Made by a program: the position numbers and the translations under genes
Origin: Amorphophallus konjac
Lineage: Eukaryota; Streptophyta; Magnoliopsida; Alismatales; Araceae
DNA: 64,000 bases
Direction: 5' to 3'
Assembly (NCBI GenBank): GCA_022559845.1
Contig: CM040125.1
Span: forward strand, 288,038,200-288,102,199
Notes under the pieces: generated by a model
What the model saw: the letters and a program-made list of their open reading frames with translations, nothing else
What the model was told of the DNA's origin: nothing
The model's database searches: none
Shown here: one piece after another, positions 22,868-35,602 of the stretch
Position numbering within the stretch: the first letter of the stretch is position 1
Layout of the letters: each line of letters begins with the position of its first letter

Positions 22868-23757
22868 CGGGCAGTCGGGAATCCGATGATCACGGCTCCC
22901 ACAACGAAGACAAGCTCCAAGTTTTCTTTAACATTCTTCGGCCTTATGTCCGGCCTTGTCACAGTGTTTACACATTTAGAAGGTGTGGTGATAATGGAGA
23001 AAGGTTTGGTCTTCTTGAACTTTTGCTCTTGGGAGAGTGTTCCTCCATTATTTGGCCTCTTCTTGTTGAAATTAGGTTTAAAAGAACAAGAACTAGTGAC
23101 CTGTTCCTTCTTATCTCTCCCACGAATCCTATTAGATAGTTCCGTGGCATCTTCTAATAATTGGGATCCTCGTACCATCTCCGAATAGACCTGTATGTCC
23201 ATCGGCGCCAGCTGTGTGATATATTGGGGCCTGAGCTCATTAAGAAATCTCCTAGCTTTCATTTTCTCGGTACTGACTAGATGTTTAGCATACCGGGACA
23301 ACCTAGAGAATTGTGCCTCGTACTCAGCTACAGACAAAGATCGTTGCTTAAGAGCGGCGAACTCGGCAGCTTTCTTCTCTTGAATTCGGTCTGAGAAATA
23401 CTTAGTGTTGAAATGTTCCACAAATTCCTCCCAAGTAACTTGGCCTTGCTCTAAGGTGGTTTCTACTGACTCCCACCAGCATCGGGCATCTCTCTCTAGT
23501 TGGAATGTGGCTAATAAGACCTTCTCTTGGTCCGTGCATTGCATAACTCGGAAGATACGTTCCGTCTCTCGGATCCAGTGCTCGGCGTCATCCGGATCGG
23601 TGGATCCCATGAACTTAGGAGGGTTCATGTTTCTAAAGCTTTGATGGAGATTTCCCGCTCCACGGTGCGCACCACCTTGTGCCACCTGTTGAAGTGCCTG
23701 CGTCATGCCTTGAATAGTGTGTTGCATGTTACGCCACTGAGCACGTTCGGCAGCCAT
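22828..23757 (-). pseudogene. Element B gag (frameshifted in the zinc-knuckle region)
   Basis: It starts at ATG 23757 with [10 protein letters not shown] as in A, and matches A gag throughout ([26 protein letters not shown]). A frameshift near 22975, just before the first CCHC knuckle, puts the rest out of frame. In the knuckle frame a TAA replaces the Trp codon after the first knuckle (at about 22929-22931). RNA-binding by the product is therefore lost. Confidence 0.9.
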
Positions 23758-23910
23758 TTTCCTACAACGATTTTAGATAACTAATTAATATAAGATTCGA
23801 CCAAGAATTGTGTATCTAGATTATCTTAACCCATGGTTCTACCCAATCTCACCGGTTAAAGGTTTAAACCTATCCTTGGACTTGGGTTTCCTATGAATTG
23901 AATATCCTAG

Positions 23911-23922
23911 ACTCTAATACCA
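23911..23922 (-). other. Primer binding site of element B
   Basis: The minus strand reads TGGTATTAGAGT, two mismatches from the initiator-Met-tRNA consensus TGGTATCAGAGC, seven bases inside the 5' LTR. Confidence 0.75.
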
Positions 23923-25439
23923 CAAAAATTGTCATGCCCTGAGCGTGGAAGGAACCCGGAGACACGTGACGAGTTTATATCGATCATGTCAATCAGAGCG
24001 TTAGTGTATTCAACAAAAAGACATGCGCAAGAGTAAAGATAACCCAATCCTTTATTTCATCAAAACCTTCAAAGTACTTCTATTATAATCCTCTTAGTGC
24101 TAAGACTCAATAAAATGAAAAAGTACAATGATTGACTCAAGAATGTAGAAAAGTCAAGACTAGACAATGCTTGGATAGTTAGAGTAGCTCTAATCTCATC
24201 ACTCTTGACTTTCCCCATCCGAAAGAGTTTCATCCTCGGACTTACCTGAAAAATAAAAGAAAAATACTATGTGAGCGAATGCTCAGTAGGGATTATATCT
24301 CAAGAGCTAGCATGTTTTAAGTAAATTACAAGTTAGATGAATGCAATTTAGCTATTCATGTTCATGTAAAACGACAATAGAGAATGTATAACAAGAGAAT
24401 AGAGAATGTATATCAAGTGATAGTGAGTGAACTAGCAAGTCTTTCAAGAACTCATGTTAAGATAGCAAGATAATCAAGTACGTATATCTATCATGTCAAG
24501 TAATCATGTCATGTCAAGAATTGGCTATCATATTTCAAGCAAGTACAATAAATACCCTTTCCGGGTCACGCAAGTCATGTCATGTCAAGTCAAGTCAAGT
24601 ACGAGATTTGTGGAATGTCTATCAAGCTAGTCATCCACTTCGGTACAATGCCATACCGTGATCATTACAACTCCCATGGGCACTAGTACTTTTGGGTGCT
24701 CCTCCCAGGACCAGATCAGGCCCTTATATGCGTAGGCATTGATCATGTATTTCGACATCCACTATAGCTATAGCCAATATAGAAATCCAAAGGGATTCAA
24801 GCTTGTAGGAACTCTAAGGTAGATCATAAGGATTAGGATTTCAAGGATGGAACATGATACGTAAGGATGGTAATAACGGTGTAACCACGATTAACGATAA
24901 AACTAGGTGGAAATGGCTCCCTAGATAGGTGCCATGATATTAAGAATAAGCGCTCATAGAGAAATGGTCGCTCGTTCTTGTACATGATAAGGTAGATAGA
25001 ATTAGTGTCCACAAGTATGGCACATCATTCTTAAGCATTATTAATGGCATGGTTTCCCATTCCATTAAAAAGTATTCTCATGACATCAAAATAGCATATC
25101 ATGAGGGCCGATATATAATGCTTCTTTAGAGTGACATGGAAATCAAGTAGTGTCATGGGTTTTGATGGTACAACCTGCTCGGCTGCCTTGAGAGAATCCA
25201 AGACTAGCGAAGTCTTACGGAGGTCTCTATGATAAAGTCACCGGTCCAAAGGAACGGAATGTCCCATGGAGGGTTCATCTATCACCGAGAAATAGTGGGT
25301 AATCGATAAAACATCATGAAATGTGGGGCTATATTCACGGAAATGGAATATAGTGCCAGTGTACACAACCCATGGTCAAGGGTTATAGAAAATCATGAAA
25401 ATCAGGAAATCAGGAGATCAGTAAATTGACGCATGAGAT

Positions 25440-26035
25440 TAAGTCTTCATTTTCTGAATTGGCGGCCTTGTCAGGGTCATCAGTTCAGTAAATGATGACT
25501 ATTCACTCAGTCGTTACATCCGGATTATGTAAATATTAATATCTGTAAACACTTTCAAATTTTGATTATTATAAAAACGACGCCTTTCATGAAGGCTTCA
25601 ATTCTGTAAACAGCGCCCTAGTCAGGGGCGTCATATATCAAATTAAAGGGCAGGGTATATGTCGTCATTTCAATATCCAGGAATATTATAACCATTTCTA
25701 TAATTCACAGTTTATCAATAAATTGGCGCCCATGTATAGGGGCGTTCATTGAAATGACGACCTAATCTGGGTCGCTAATTCTTTGTCATATGATTTGCAC
25801 CGGGCACGTACAATCACAGACACATAGTTTTTGGAGTATGTCTGATCAAGATTCTAAAGACGTGAATAGATAGAGAAAAATAGCAGGAATTTATGGACAT
25901 GATTATACATTAGTTTACATGTAAGGGTTCATAGTTATTAAATTTTGAACATTGTATAATTATTAATTATCTAAGAAATTGACGACTGTTTGCACGGTCG
26001 TTGAATCAAATAGCGCTCTTGCTTGGGTCGCTATT
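25440..26035. repeat. Hairpin units in element B 5' LTR
   Basis: Units include GACGCCTTTCATGAAGGC, GCGCCCTAGTCAGGGGCGTC, GGCGCCCATGTATAGGGGCG and GACGACC paired with GGGTCG, plus CGAC-loop-GTCG at about 25981-26000. The motif family is the same as in A, with different loops and spacing. Confidence 0.6.
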
Positions 26036-26639
26036 TCCATTTATGCAGTAAATGGAGAAAACACAATCCAGAAACGAAATATGTAACTCTTACAGACCTA
26101 TATGCATGTTTTTAACCTAGGAATTACAAGGTTTTGCTAAGTCTTGAGAAAACCTACCTTTTAATGCTTTGGATGGCCTTTGGTTGATAGAACGATGAAG
26201 AAGATGAGAATAATAACCACAGCCGATACTCTGTTTCAAACAGAGGAACTTGATAACAACGGCAACAGATGAAGCAGCAGGAGGAAGAGGAAGAAGAAGA
26301 ATTCCTACGTTCTTCACGTTCTCCACGGCAGGACGAAGAGGAAGATGATGGGAACCCCTCCTCATATCAACAACAGGATGGAGAGGAAGGCTCCCTGATG
26401 CTTGGACGATCGACAGTAGCCGTAGGTTTGATGAAGAAAAGAGCCAACAGGTTGGCTCGATGGGAGGGGGTAGTTATAGGGAAGGAATCCTAATGGATTT
26501 TTAGGAGTTCGAATAGAACTAAAATTTCCTTGGTAGAATCCTTACTAAACTTAAATATACACGTATCAATCCCTTTCTTAATCAAAACTTACCCCGGATA
26601 ACATCCCTGTTCGAACCAAACACCAACGGTTCTGTTTGT

Positions 26640-26795
26640 AAATGACGCCTAAGGTTGGGGCGTTATTTAAAAATGACGCCTCTGTCACAGTCTTCAATTC
26701 TTTTAAATGACGCCTATCAAGAGGGCGTCAATTCTTAAATTAGCGCCTGCGTGAACAGTCTTCAATTAAATGATGACTTTAATGGAGGCGTTATT
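26640..26795. repeat. Hairpin units near the start of element B 5' LTR
   Basis: This is the counterpart of 618-775. Here GACGCC is kept where the 3' LTR has GACACC, so pairing with GGCGTC is better preserved in this copy. Confidence 0.55.
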
Positions 26796-26912
26796 TATCT
26801 TGGCCCTTTTGTTATATGTTTTAAGTGTATATGAGTTGAACTTTTTATCATTGGTTTTAAATCTTTTATTCTATTTAATATTTTATTCTTTTAGTTTACC
26901 ATGGTTGCTACA

Positions 26913-29181
26913 CCGCTAGGCTCGGTGAAACGATTCGAGATAGGCCGTTTGCTGGTTTGACAGGTTAAGTCCGTTCAGGGGTTGACTGTGCTAAGTGGCC
27001 AGATGAATGACCGCTACAGTCATCTTGCGGCCCTTCGATAGACCGCATGCCCCTTATGTTTTTGTAGTTTTGTTCGTTCAGGTCTCTGAGTGTAGCGGTC
27101 ATCCCCACGACTATTTCACTCAGATGGCGGCCCTTTGGTGGACCTTTTATGGCTTTGTGCGGCCCTTTGGTGACCGTAATTTGCCTATGTTCTCTGTGTG
27201 AGGGTAGCGGCCCTTTGGCTGACTGCTTGGTTTGCCTAGCGGCCTAGCATGTGACCGTTTCCTTCCTAGAATTCTATTTTCCTATTGTTTTGGCCTCCAA
27301 ATATCTTGGCTTGACCTAGTGGTTTGCCCGTTGTCCCGTGGATGTCTTGGATATCTTATGAGGGTTATGACCAAGTTGTAGGGTGGCCAGGAGTGCCATT
27401 ATATCGAGTGGTGTTCCGTATTACTTTACAGTCATTATTGGTCTCTGGTCAACCCGGTGTGATCAAGTGGTTGGCATGTGACCTCGTGAATGTCTCGGTG
27501 ATCCTGTACAGATCGAGACATGGTTTTGGATGCCTAGAGATACTGTCTTACCTCGGTTTACGTGTCTAAGTGTTTTGAGGGTCTTGGTGATCCCTCATGT
27601 CTCCGTGATTTGTGTTATGCGGATGTGTGGATCCGATAATCCTCTGCCGTTTCCTTTATCGGTGTTTTACCATGAATTTGGCTTAGGGATTAGGCTGATT
27701 GGCAGCATGTTACCGCTATTGTGCGACGATCTTGACCTGAGTCATGAGACTCAAGGATGGTTGTGTCAGTCGGTCTAGTTGTCTGTCCTGAGTCCGGTGG
27801 CAGCTTGGTGTTCTGCCTTGTGTCTTGTGCTCAATAATTTTTTGTACGTGTGATAGTGCATCTTAGCCTGTCTGTACTTCAACACTGATGTTTCGGAGTC
27901 TCTGTGTCTAGTGAGCCTCCACTAGTCGTAGCCGGACGACACTTTCCTGTGTGTCTGCCCACCTGGGAGTGGTGGCGGGGTGAGTTCCCGATATACTATT
28001 TTTAGGCTAGTTTTCATGGGCCCCCTTGCCTTGCGGTAGCGTCCTACTGGGGGGAAAAACTAGCTAGAGGCCTAGCTCAGGACATTGAGCTTGTGTGTGC
28101 ACACGTGGTCAGGGACGTTTGGACGAGCGCCGATGGGCGTGACCCTGACAAGTCACTCATTACTGTTGCTCCTTGTACTTGGTACTGTTGTTCCTTGTAC
28201 TTGGTTCTTTGTGAGTGTCTCAATTACCGCCATTTTGGGCGAGTACGAGATACTTGAGGCACAGTGTAAGACGTCTATGGACGCATCTGGTTGTTCTTCT
28301 AGTGAGGAGGTGCTTCTGTCACTTGACGCATAACTCTTGTGGCTTCTGTTTTCGTGACTGGTTTCTGAGTAGCCTGTGCGTGGCTTCACTCAAGGTCTAG
28401 TCTTGTGTAGCGTACATGACGGTGAGTTCCTGTATGTTCGTGCCTTTGACTGCGTAGGTCTTTGGTAGGCTTTTGCCTGTTTTGGTAGGCGTAGGCTTTT
28501 CACGATAGGGTTTCGTGATTTGACGATGGATCGGTAACGCCCGACTTTGTGATATCAGGGTTCACCTTTTGTTGCTGTTTGGAGTAGCTTAGAGAGCCGT
28601 GGTTCGATCGGCTGCCGTGTTTCTATCCTTTGAGGCTTTACTCTTTCCTTTAGCTATTTTTACTCCTGCTTTTACAACTTTATTGTTGTAGTTTAGCACT
28701 GCTGTTACTTCTGCTCCTGCTTTACTGTTTAGCATTGTTGTCTTGCGTGTTACTGTGTTGTTTCCAGTGGGGATCTGCGAGACCCCTACTGAGCCAGTGA
28801 CACGAGACTCACCCCTACTTTTCAGGTGTGGTCGTTCTTCTTCCTCGTGGTTCATGGCGCGGTGCGTCAATTCGTTGTTGCCTGCTTTGCCAGTGTCGGG
28901 CTTCCCCCGACTTGAGAGTACGTTATCTCTTCTATTGGACTGTACTTATCTTTATTTGGATTATACTCTATAATTTAAATTGTTAATTAAAAGATGTAAT
29001 TTTATTTTTGCTACTTTAGCAATCCTGATCATTGAAATATTAATTACTTATTGCTTTACCCGAAACTTCAATGTACTGCACACACACCTTTTATCCCTTT
29101 GGAGCTTTACTGCTCTTGGGAGGCTTCGCAAGTTCCAAGTGGTATTGGGTTTACCTAGTATCCGGAGTCTGGGTCATCACA
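26913..29181 (+). repeat. Element C 5' LTR (3' portion)
   Basis: It matches 32589-34856 and ends TGGGTCATCACA just before the primer site. The plus strand is strikingly rich in G and T. Hairpin units with GCGGTC/GACCGC-type arms occupy 26915-27265. Confidence 0.9.
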
Positions 29182-29183
29182 AT

Positions 29184-29195
29184 TGGTATCGGAGC
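29184..29195 (+). other. Primer binding site of element C
   Basis: TGGTATCGGAGC, one mismatch from the initiator-Met-tRNA site, two bases after the LTR end. Confidence 0.8.
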
Positions 29196-31235
29196 ATGGT
29201 TGTGTGAAAGTACATGGGAATTTGAGATATTTCAGTGTTCAGAGTCCTTGAGGTCCAGTACAATCGGTAGCTGGCATTAGTTTTGCGATTGTTTATCGCT
29301 TTACTTTCACATATAGTCTTGTACGTGCTGTGTTGGCATTGTGCGAGATGGTTTTGCTCTCGTCAAGAAGTGACGGATTATTATTCTTTTGTTATGATGT
29401 TTGTCTCGGCTGTGCGATGCTTGGCAGAGTTCATTGGCAGGCGTGAATAGGGGGTGTGGTGTTTGAGCTTTTTCTGTGATTTGTTCAGGTGGCCGGTGAC
29501 TTTATCGTTGGTGTGATGGTCGTGCACATTCCTATGTTGTTTTGGTCATCCTAGCTTGAGGTTTCTTCAGCCCCTGAGGTGTTAAGTTTGTGTTGAGGTG
29601 GTCTATTAGATGTCTTGTTTGAGAGAATGCTCGGGCGAACCTATGATTTTCCTTCCTGGTGAGCTACGGTTAGTCAAGCTTGATTCTTCTCATCTTATTT
29701 GGTGGCGTCTTTTCGAGGTAAGCCTTGGAAGTGCTATCCTGGTAAAGCCTTTGTCCTGTGTCTGCTTAAGTGTGAACTATGTTAATTCTGAACCAGATCT
29801 GCTCTTTGTTCGGTGGTTGCTTGGCATTGGACCAAGTGTTTGCGTTTGGGGGCCATTGTGCACCGTGTTTGGCATGCCATATTTGGCGGCTGTTGTGCTA
29901 TGAAGGTTCAGTAATCATTTCAGGACGTGAGGATAAGCAAGGATTAGCGTTCCTTTGTGCTTTGTGTTGAAGTTGGTGCTCTTCATGGTATGCACTTTGG
30001 CGACTTATGATCGGCTGTTAGCAGGATTGGTACTCGAGGCGTGGTATATTATAGTTTCGTGAATTGCGATGGCGCCAAGTATGTGCTGAGATGGCGATGC
30101 CGAGTTGTCTATGATGCATGTGTGCGTGTGTTGAGAGTGCAGCCGAAGCGTGTGGGCTTGTAACCCACTGTTCGAGGATTATTGGCTGGAAGATACTGAC
30201 CGGCTGAGAGGTTTGTTTTCCTCGATGTGACATCATCTTGGCTATTTGTCCCTTGATGTTGTTGGTTGTCGTGCTATTACTGGAGGCCTTATGATTGTCT
30301 GCTCTGGCGTGTGTGAGGATTAGGGGAATCTGTCGACATATTTGCTGGTTGAGTACCCTCTGCCTCTCTGTAACTTTTTCTTGGATGTTGTGCTCTCGAG
30401 ACGGATTGTGGTCCTTGAGATGTGTTCTCCGATATTATTGTTGTTGTTGTGGGTCCTTGTTGGTGAGCTGTTCGCAGTGTGGCTTGTATATCTTAGCAGT
30501 GTATTCAGCTGTAATTGTACCTTGATGTGACCCAGCTTGCAGTTGTGTCCCGTGGTTCTGTGTTGAGAACGGAGCCGGGATTCTGCAGGTGTTGTTGTTG
30601 TTGTTGTTCGTTGGTGGTTGTGTTCAGCTTGGGAGGAGTTCCCTGTGAGTCTGATGTGGCATTATGTGGACCCAGGTCTTGTCGGTTAGTTTTATTGTAC
30701 TCTTCTGTCATGATAGATTTGGCATACGACTCGAATCAGATGTAATGTCTGAGTGAGGACTGACTTGATTATGCTCGTGGTCTAGTGCTGTCGTTGGTGT
30801 TCTACGTGCCAGATTTGTTGTTCTTGGCACAGAAGTTGATGATTTCGAGCTGTCAGCTGAGAGGACTGTGTTTCCTTGTTTAAGCTGATGCTTGTTGTGT
30901 CTGCCGTGTCTTATCGGTAGCTGTTTCGTGGCATGGGTCATGTCTCCTTTCTCTATGAGACGTAAGCGATAATGCCATGGTGTTTCGGAGGTGTCTGACT
31001 TGTCTTCACTTGTGTGCCATGCTCGTTATGTGGATCGATGTGTCTTGAGATCCAGAGCGTGTGCTTGTGATTATGGTCTGGCAGTGTCCCTTTGAATTAT
31101 GTTTTTCGAGAATCATGTTATCGTGCTTTGTGTTTTGAGGTTTGGCTGATGCTTGGAGAGCGTGTCCAGTGTTGGGTTTGTTCTTCCCTGCTTCTTCTTG
31201 TTAGCTCTTTTAATTTCGAGGATGAAATTTCCTAA
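29196..31235 (+). other. Element C internal region without coding potential
   Basis: No frame on either strand shows gag, protease, RT, RNase H or integrase motifs; the longest open frames are under 100 codons and unconserved in character. The plus strand is rich in G and T (for example the GTTGTTGTTG tract near 30590). Near the 3' end, TTTCGAGGATGAAATTTCC resembles the end-of-pol sequence common in Ty3/Gypsy elements, which suggests derivation from that superfamily. Confidence 0.65.
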
Positions 31236-31246
31236 GGAGGGGAGGC
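31236..31246 (+). other. Polypurine tract of element C
   Basis: AGGAGGGGAGGC lies directly before TGTAATACCC, the 3' LTR start at 31247. Confidence 0.82.
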
Positions 31247-34200
31247 TGTAATACCCTAGTTTCTTTCGGATCTTTTATCGGAGAGCTTTCGGATCACTTT
31301 TGTGGATCTTGAGTTGTATTTTAATATCCACGCGGGTTTTTCTCTCGTACAAGTTACGGAACCTAGTGGAGAGTTTATTATTGAACTCATCGACTCGAGG
31401 ACGCTACAGTTGCATTACGCTCCTTTCGAGGATCGTTTGGACTATTTTTTCATATTTTTCTGAATTAGTGAATTTTCGAGCTAAAAATAAGATTTCACAA
31501 AAATTAGGAAATTCTTATTTTCCTTTTCTTTTAACCCTCTCTCTCTCCTTCCTCTCTCCTCACCGCCGTTCACTCTCTCCCTCTCGTTCTCTCTCCTCTC
31601 TTCACCTCTCTCCACGGGGCACGCGACCGTGGCGAGGTGGGCGAGGCAAGAACGTCGTGGAGTTGTCGTGGAGCGTGTTGGTGTAAAGGATGGAGCGTGG
31701 CGTTGGCACGATCCCTCGGTGGATTCAAAGCCATAGTGGTTTGGTTCGTGACATGGTTTTCGGCTTGGTTTAGTCGCTTCGGCGCTCGAGAACTTCGGTG
31801 GAGGTAGGGAGATGGATGCTCTACTTCTCTTCTGCATTCCCTCGTGATTTGCAGCCGAACGGTGCGTATACGAGCGGGTTTTGCTTCGTTTAGGGTGATG
31901 CATACTTCGGGGGGTGTGAGCCGAGCTCGCCGTTCCAGGTGACAGTTTTCAATCTAGTTGATTTCATTTGAACCACTAGCATGTTGGGAATCCATTCCCG
32001 CCAGTTTTATTGCATTTGGTCGAGAATCGGAGTCGGTATGAGCCCGACTATCCCCGTGATTCATTTTGGGTCGATTCATGGGAATCACCCTTTTCTTGCA
32101 TTTTTGGGCTTGGTTTGATCCCTTCTGGCTTGTGGAAGGTTTATATCGTCATTAGGATTATTTCCCCTTCGTTTTAGGGTGAATGGGGTGTGGAAAGGCC
32201 GAGTTTTGGCCATTCCCCTAGTTTTCCCGCCATGACGCCTTAGCGGACAGAGACCGTTTTCACCTCTCAAGCGATCCTTGGGTGACCGTTTGGTTCTTTG
32301 TTGGTTCTAAGTCGGTTCAAGTCTTAGCGGTCATGCGATAGACCATTTTCATTGGCTTGCGGCCCATTGGAGGTCCGCTAAGCTCTGTGATACGGTCCTT
32401 TGGAGACCGTTAAGCTATGTCTGGTATGTCGATTTGGCTAAGCGGTCGTACGATAGACCGCTAGGCTAGCTGTGGTGGTTCAAGGATGACCGCTAAGCTT
32501 CGTTTGAATATTGGTAAATGGTTTTAAGTCGGTTCGAGCTAGCGGTCTTGCTCTGACCGCATGGTGTCCTTGGCGGCCCTTTGGGAGATTGCTAGGCTCG
32601 GTGAAACGGTTTGAGATAGACCATTTGCTGGTTTGACAGGTTAAGTCTGTTCGGGGGTTGACTAGGCTAAGCGGCCAGGTGAATGACCGCTACAGTCATC
32701 TTGCGGCCCGTCGATGGACTGCATGCCCCTTATGTTTTTGTAGTTTTGTTCGTTCGGGTCTCTGAGTGTAGCGGTCATCCTCACGACCGTTTCACTCAGA
32801 TGGCGGCCCTTTGGTGGACCGTTTATGGCTTTGTACGGCCCTTTGGTGACCGTCATTTGCCTGTGTTCTCTGTGTGAGGGTAGTGGCCCTTTGGCTGACT
32901 GCTTGGTTTGCCTAGCGGTCTAGCATGTGACCGTTTCCTTCCAAGAATTCTATTTTTCTGATGTTTTAGCCTCCAATTGTCTTGACTTGACCTAGTGGTT
33001 TGCCCATTGTCCCATGAATGTCTTGGATATCCTATGAGGGCTATGACCAAGTTGTAGGGTGGCCAGGAGTGCCATTATATCGAGTGGTGTTCCGTATTGC
33101 TTTACAGGCATTATTGGTTTCTTGTCAACCCGGTGTGATCCAATGGTTGGCATGTGACCTCATGAATGCCTCGGTGATCTTGTACGGATCGAGACATGGT
33201 TTTGGAGGCCTTGAGGTACTGTCTTACCTCAGTTTGCATGTCCAGGTGTTTTGAGGGTCTTGGTGATCCGTCATGCCTCCGTGATTTGTGTTATGCTGAT
33301 GTGTGGATCTGGCAATCCTGTGTCGTTATCTTTAACAGTGTTTTACCACGACTTTGGCTTAGGGATTAGGCTGATTGGTGGCATGTTACCGCTATTGTGT
33401 GACGAACTTGACTCGAGTCATGAGACTCAAGGATCATTGTGTCAGCAGGTCTAGTTGTCTGTCCTGAGTCCGGTGGCAGCTTGGTGTTCTGCCTTGTGTC
33501 TTGTGCTCAGTGTTTTGTAGTATGTGTGACAGTGCATCTTAGCCTGTCTGTACTTCAACACTGATGTTTCAGAGTCTCTATGTCTAGTGAGCCTCCACTA
33601 GTCGTAACCTGACGACACTTTCCTGTGTGTCGGCCCTCCTGGGAGTGGTGGCGGGGTGAGTTCCCGATATACGGTTTTTAGGCTAGTTTCCGTGGGCCCC
33701 CTTGCCTTGCGGTAGTGTCCTACCGGGGGGAAACTAGCTAGAGGCCTAGCTCAAGGCATCGAGCTTGTGTGTGCACACGTGGTCAGGGGCGTTTGGACGA
33801 GCGCCGACGGGCGTGACCCTGACTTGTCACTCATTACTGTTGCTCCTTGTACTTGGTACTGCTGTTCCTTGTACTTGGTTCTTTGTGAGTGTCTTAGTTA
33901 CCGCCGTTTTGGGCGAGTACTAGATACCTGAGGCGCAGTGTAGGACGTCAGTGGACGCATCTGATTGTTCTTCTAGTGAGGAGGTGCTTCTATCACTTGA
34001 CGCATGACTCTTGTGGCTTGTGTTTTCGTGACCGGTTTCCGAGTAGCTTGTGCATGGCTTCACTCGAGGTCTAGTCTTGTGTAGCGTACATGATGGTGAG
34101 TTCGTGTATGTTCGTGCCTTTGACTATGTAGGTCTTTGGTAGGCTTTTGCTTGTTTTGGTAGGCTTAGGCTTTTCATGATAGGGTTTCATGATTTGATGA

Positions 34201-34856
34201 TGGATCAGTAACGCTCGACTTTGTGAGATCAGGGTTCACCTTTCTGTTGTTGTTTGGAGTAGCTTGGAGAGTCATGGTTCGATCGGCTTCCGTGTTTCTG
34301 TCCTTTGCGGCTTTACTCTTTCCTTTTGCTGTTCTTACTCCTGCTTTTACAGCTTTACTGTTGTAGTTTAGCACTGCTGTTACTTCTGCTCTTGCTTTAC
34401 TGTTTAGCACTATTGTCTTGCGTGTTACTATGTTGTTTCCAGTGGGGATCTGCGGGACCCCTACTGAGCCAGTGACACGAGACTCACCCCTGCTTTTCAG
34501 GTGTGGTCGTTCTTCTTCCTCGTGATTCGTGACGCGGTGCGTTAATTCGTTGTTGGCAGCTTTGCTAGTGTCGGGCTTCCCCCAACTTGAGAGTACATTT
34601 TCTCTACTGTTGGACTGTACTTGTCTTTATTTGGACTGGACTCTGTAATTTAAATTGTTAATTGAAAAACATAATTTTATTTTTACTACTTTAGCAATCC
34701 TGATCATTGAAATATTAATTGCTTACTGCTTTACCTGGAACTTCAATGTACTCCACATACACCTTTTATCCCTTTGGAGCTTTACCGCTCTTGGGAAGCT
34801 TCGCATGTTCCAAGTGGTATCGGGTTTACCCAGTATCCAGAGTCTGGGTCGTCACA
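31247..34856 (+). repeat. Element C 3' LTR
   Basis: TGTAATACCC to GGGTCGTCACA, 3610 bp. The first 350 bp contain a CT-rich tract (31530-31620). The hairpin array is at 32240-32940, and the rest is G/T-rich without a credible ORF. It is the only complete LTR of C in the window. Confidence 0.9.
32240..32940. repeat. Hairpin array in element C 3' LTR (AGCGGTC/GACCGCT type)
   Basis: About fifteen units of 25-35 bp. The cleanest is 32441-32462: AGCGGTC, 8-nt loop, GACCGCT. Others pair GCGGCCC with GGTCCGC, ACGGTC with GACCGT, and GCGGCC with GACCGC. Units are often followed by TAAGC, TAGGC or CATG. The 5' LTR has the counterpart at 26915-27265. Confidence 0.75.
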
Positions 34857-35448
34857 GACCCCATCCTCATTTTGTTTGTTTCTAAACACCCATCTAGTCC
34901 CAATGACATGCTGATATGTGGGTCTGGGAACCAGATTCCGCACATTGTTCCTTTCGAATTGATTAAGTTCCACATGCATGGCATTGACACAATTTTCATC
35001 TTGCAATGCTTCTTCAATGCATTTGGGTTCAAATTGTGAAACAAATGCAATGAGATCTTCATTATGCACATCTTTGTGAAATGATCTGGTCCTAGGAGGA
35101 TCATGGAGGTTTCTTATAATGTTTTGAAAAGGATGGTCTTTTAAAGTTCGGATGTTTGTGGAACACACACCGGGCAGGATTGGGTGTGCAGGAGTTTCGG
35201 TCGACCGACCTGTCTCTTGTTTTGTTGGTTGTTGTTGACCGCCCTCTCCCTGCTCTTCTATGGAATCCAAGAATGCACCATCCTCCTCCTCCTTTTTCAT
35301 ATCACCAATGTCTTTGTCAAATTCAGCAAATACAACATGTGGAGTTTCTTCCACTGTTTGATTTTTCACATTAAACACCCTATATGCTCGAGAAGTTTCA
35401 GAATACCCAAGAAAAATTCCAATATTACTCTTGGTCTCAAATTTATCT
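34857..35448 (-). pseudogene. Element D reverse transcriptase, N-terminal part
   Basis: The minus strand reads GIFLGYSETSRAYRVFNVK, an acidic and Gln-rich linker, then the start of the copia RT domain (CIEEALQDENCVNAMHVELN, WVFRNKQNEDG). The rest of RT and RNase H are replaced on the left by element C. The frame is open through this piece. The right edge is the TATCT duplication of E. Confidence 0.88.
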
Positions 35449-35602
35449 TGTCACACCCCGAGATTATGCAGCAGAAAACAATCAGAAACGTGAACAGTCG
35501 GCTAGTACGTCTCAAGCGAGCAATATAATCAGAGCGCTAACACATTCATACATAAGAATTGAATGCTCGATATTTGGAAAAAATCTAACTTTTATTGATA
35601 AT

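Larger units (their letters stand above)
1..26912 (-). mobile_element. Element B: Ty3/Gypsy chromovirus, interrupted by A and a CACTA
   Basis: Minus-strand LTR retrotransposon whose left (3') LTR runs off the window. Its parts, in element order, are: 5' LTR 23930-26912, primer site 23911-23922, gag, protease/RT, [element A], rest of RNase H and integrase, [CACTA], C-terminus of pol, polypurine tract, and 3' LTR 1-892. Protein identity to element A is high along the whole length, so the two are sister subfamilies. The long LTRs and the C-terminal chromodomain-like tail fit the Tekay/Del chromoviruses; clade placement is inference. B sits in the 5' LTR of element C: the sequence right of 26912 continues the C LTR at the point equivalent to about 32589. 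Its left TSD lies outside the window; CCGCT (26913-26917) is the predicted copy. Confidence 0.88.
23930..26912 (-). repeat. Element B 5' LTR
   Basis: On the element strand it starts TGTAGCAACC at 26912 and ends GGGCATGACA at 23930 (2983 bp). Large parts are recognisably related to the A LTR, for example the stretch around 24690-24760 and the transcript-end region. It contains hairpin clusters at about 25440-25790, 25980-26035 and 26640-26795. Confidence 0.92.
26913..34856 (+). mobile_element. Element C: non-coding large LTR retrotransposon derivative (LARD-like)
   Basis: Segments 26913-29181 and 32589-34856 are near-identical LTR portions. Between them are a primer site, about 2 kb of sequence without any gag or pol match, a polypurine tract and the first 1.3 kb of the 3' LTR. 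The first part of the 5' LTR is displaced beyond the left window edge by insertion of B. The full LTR is 3610 bp. It must be mobilised in trans, if at all. It inserted into copia element D: the sequence right of 34856 is D RT. The predicted TSD is GACCC (34857-34861); the left copy is not visible. Confidence 0.85.
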
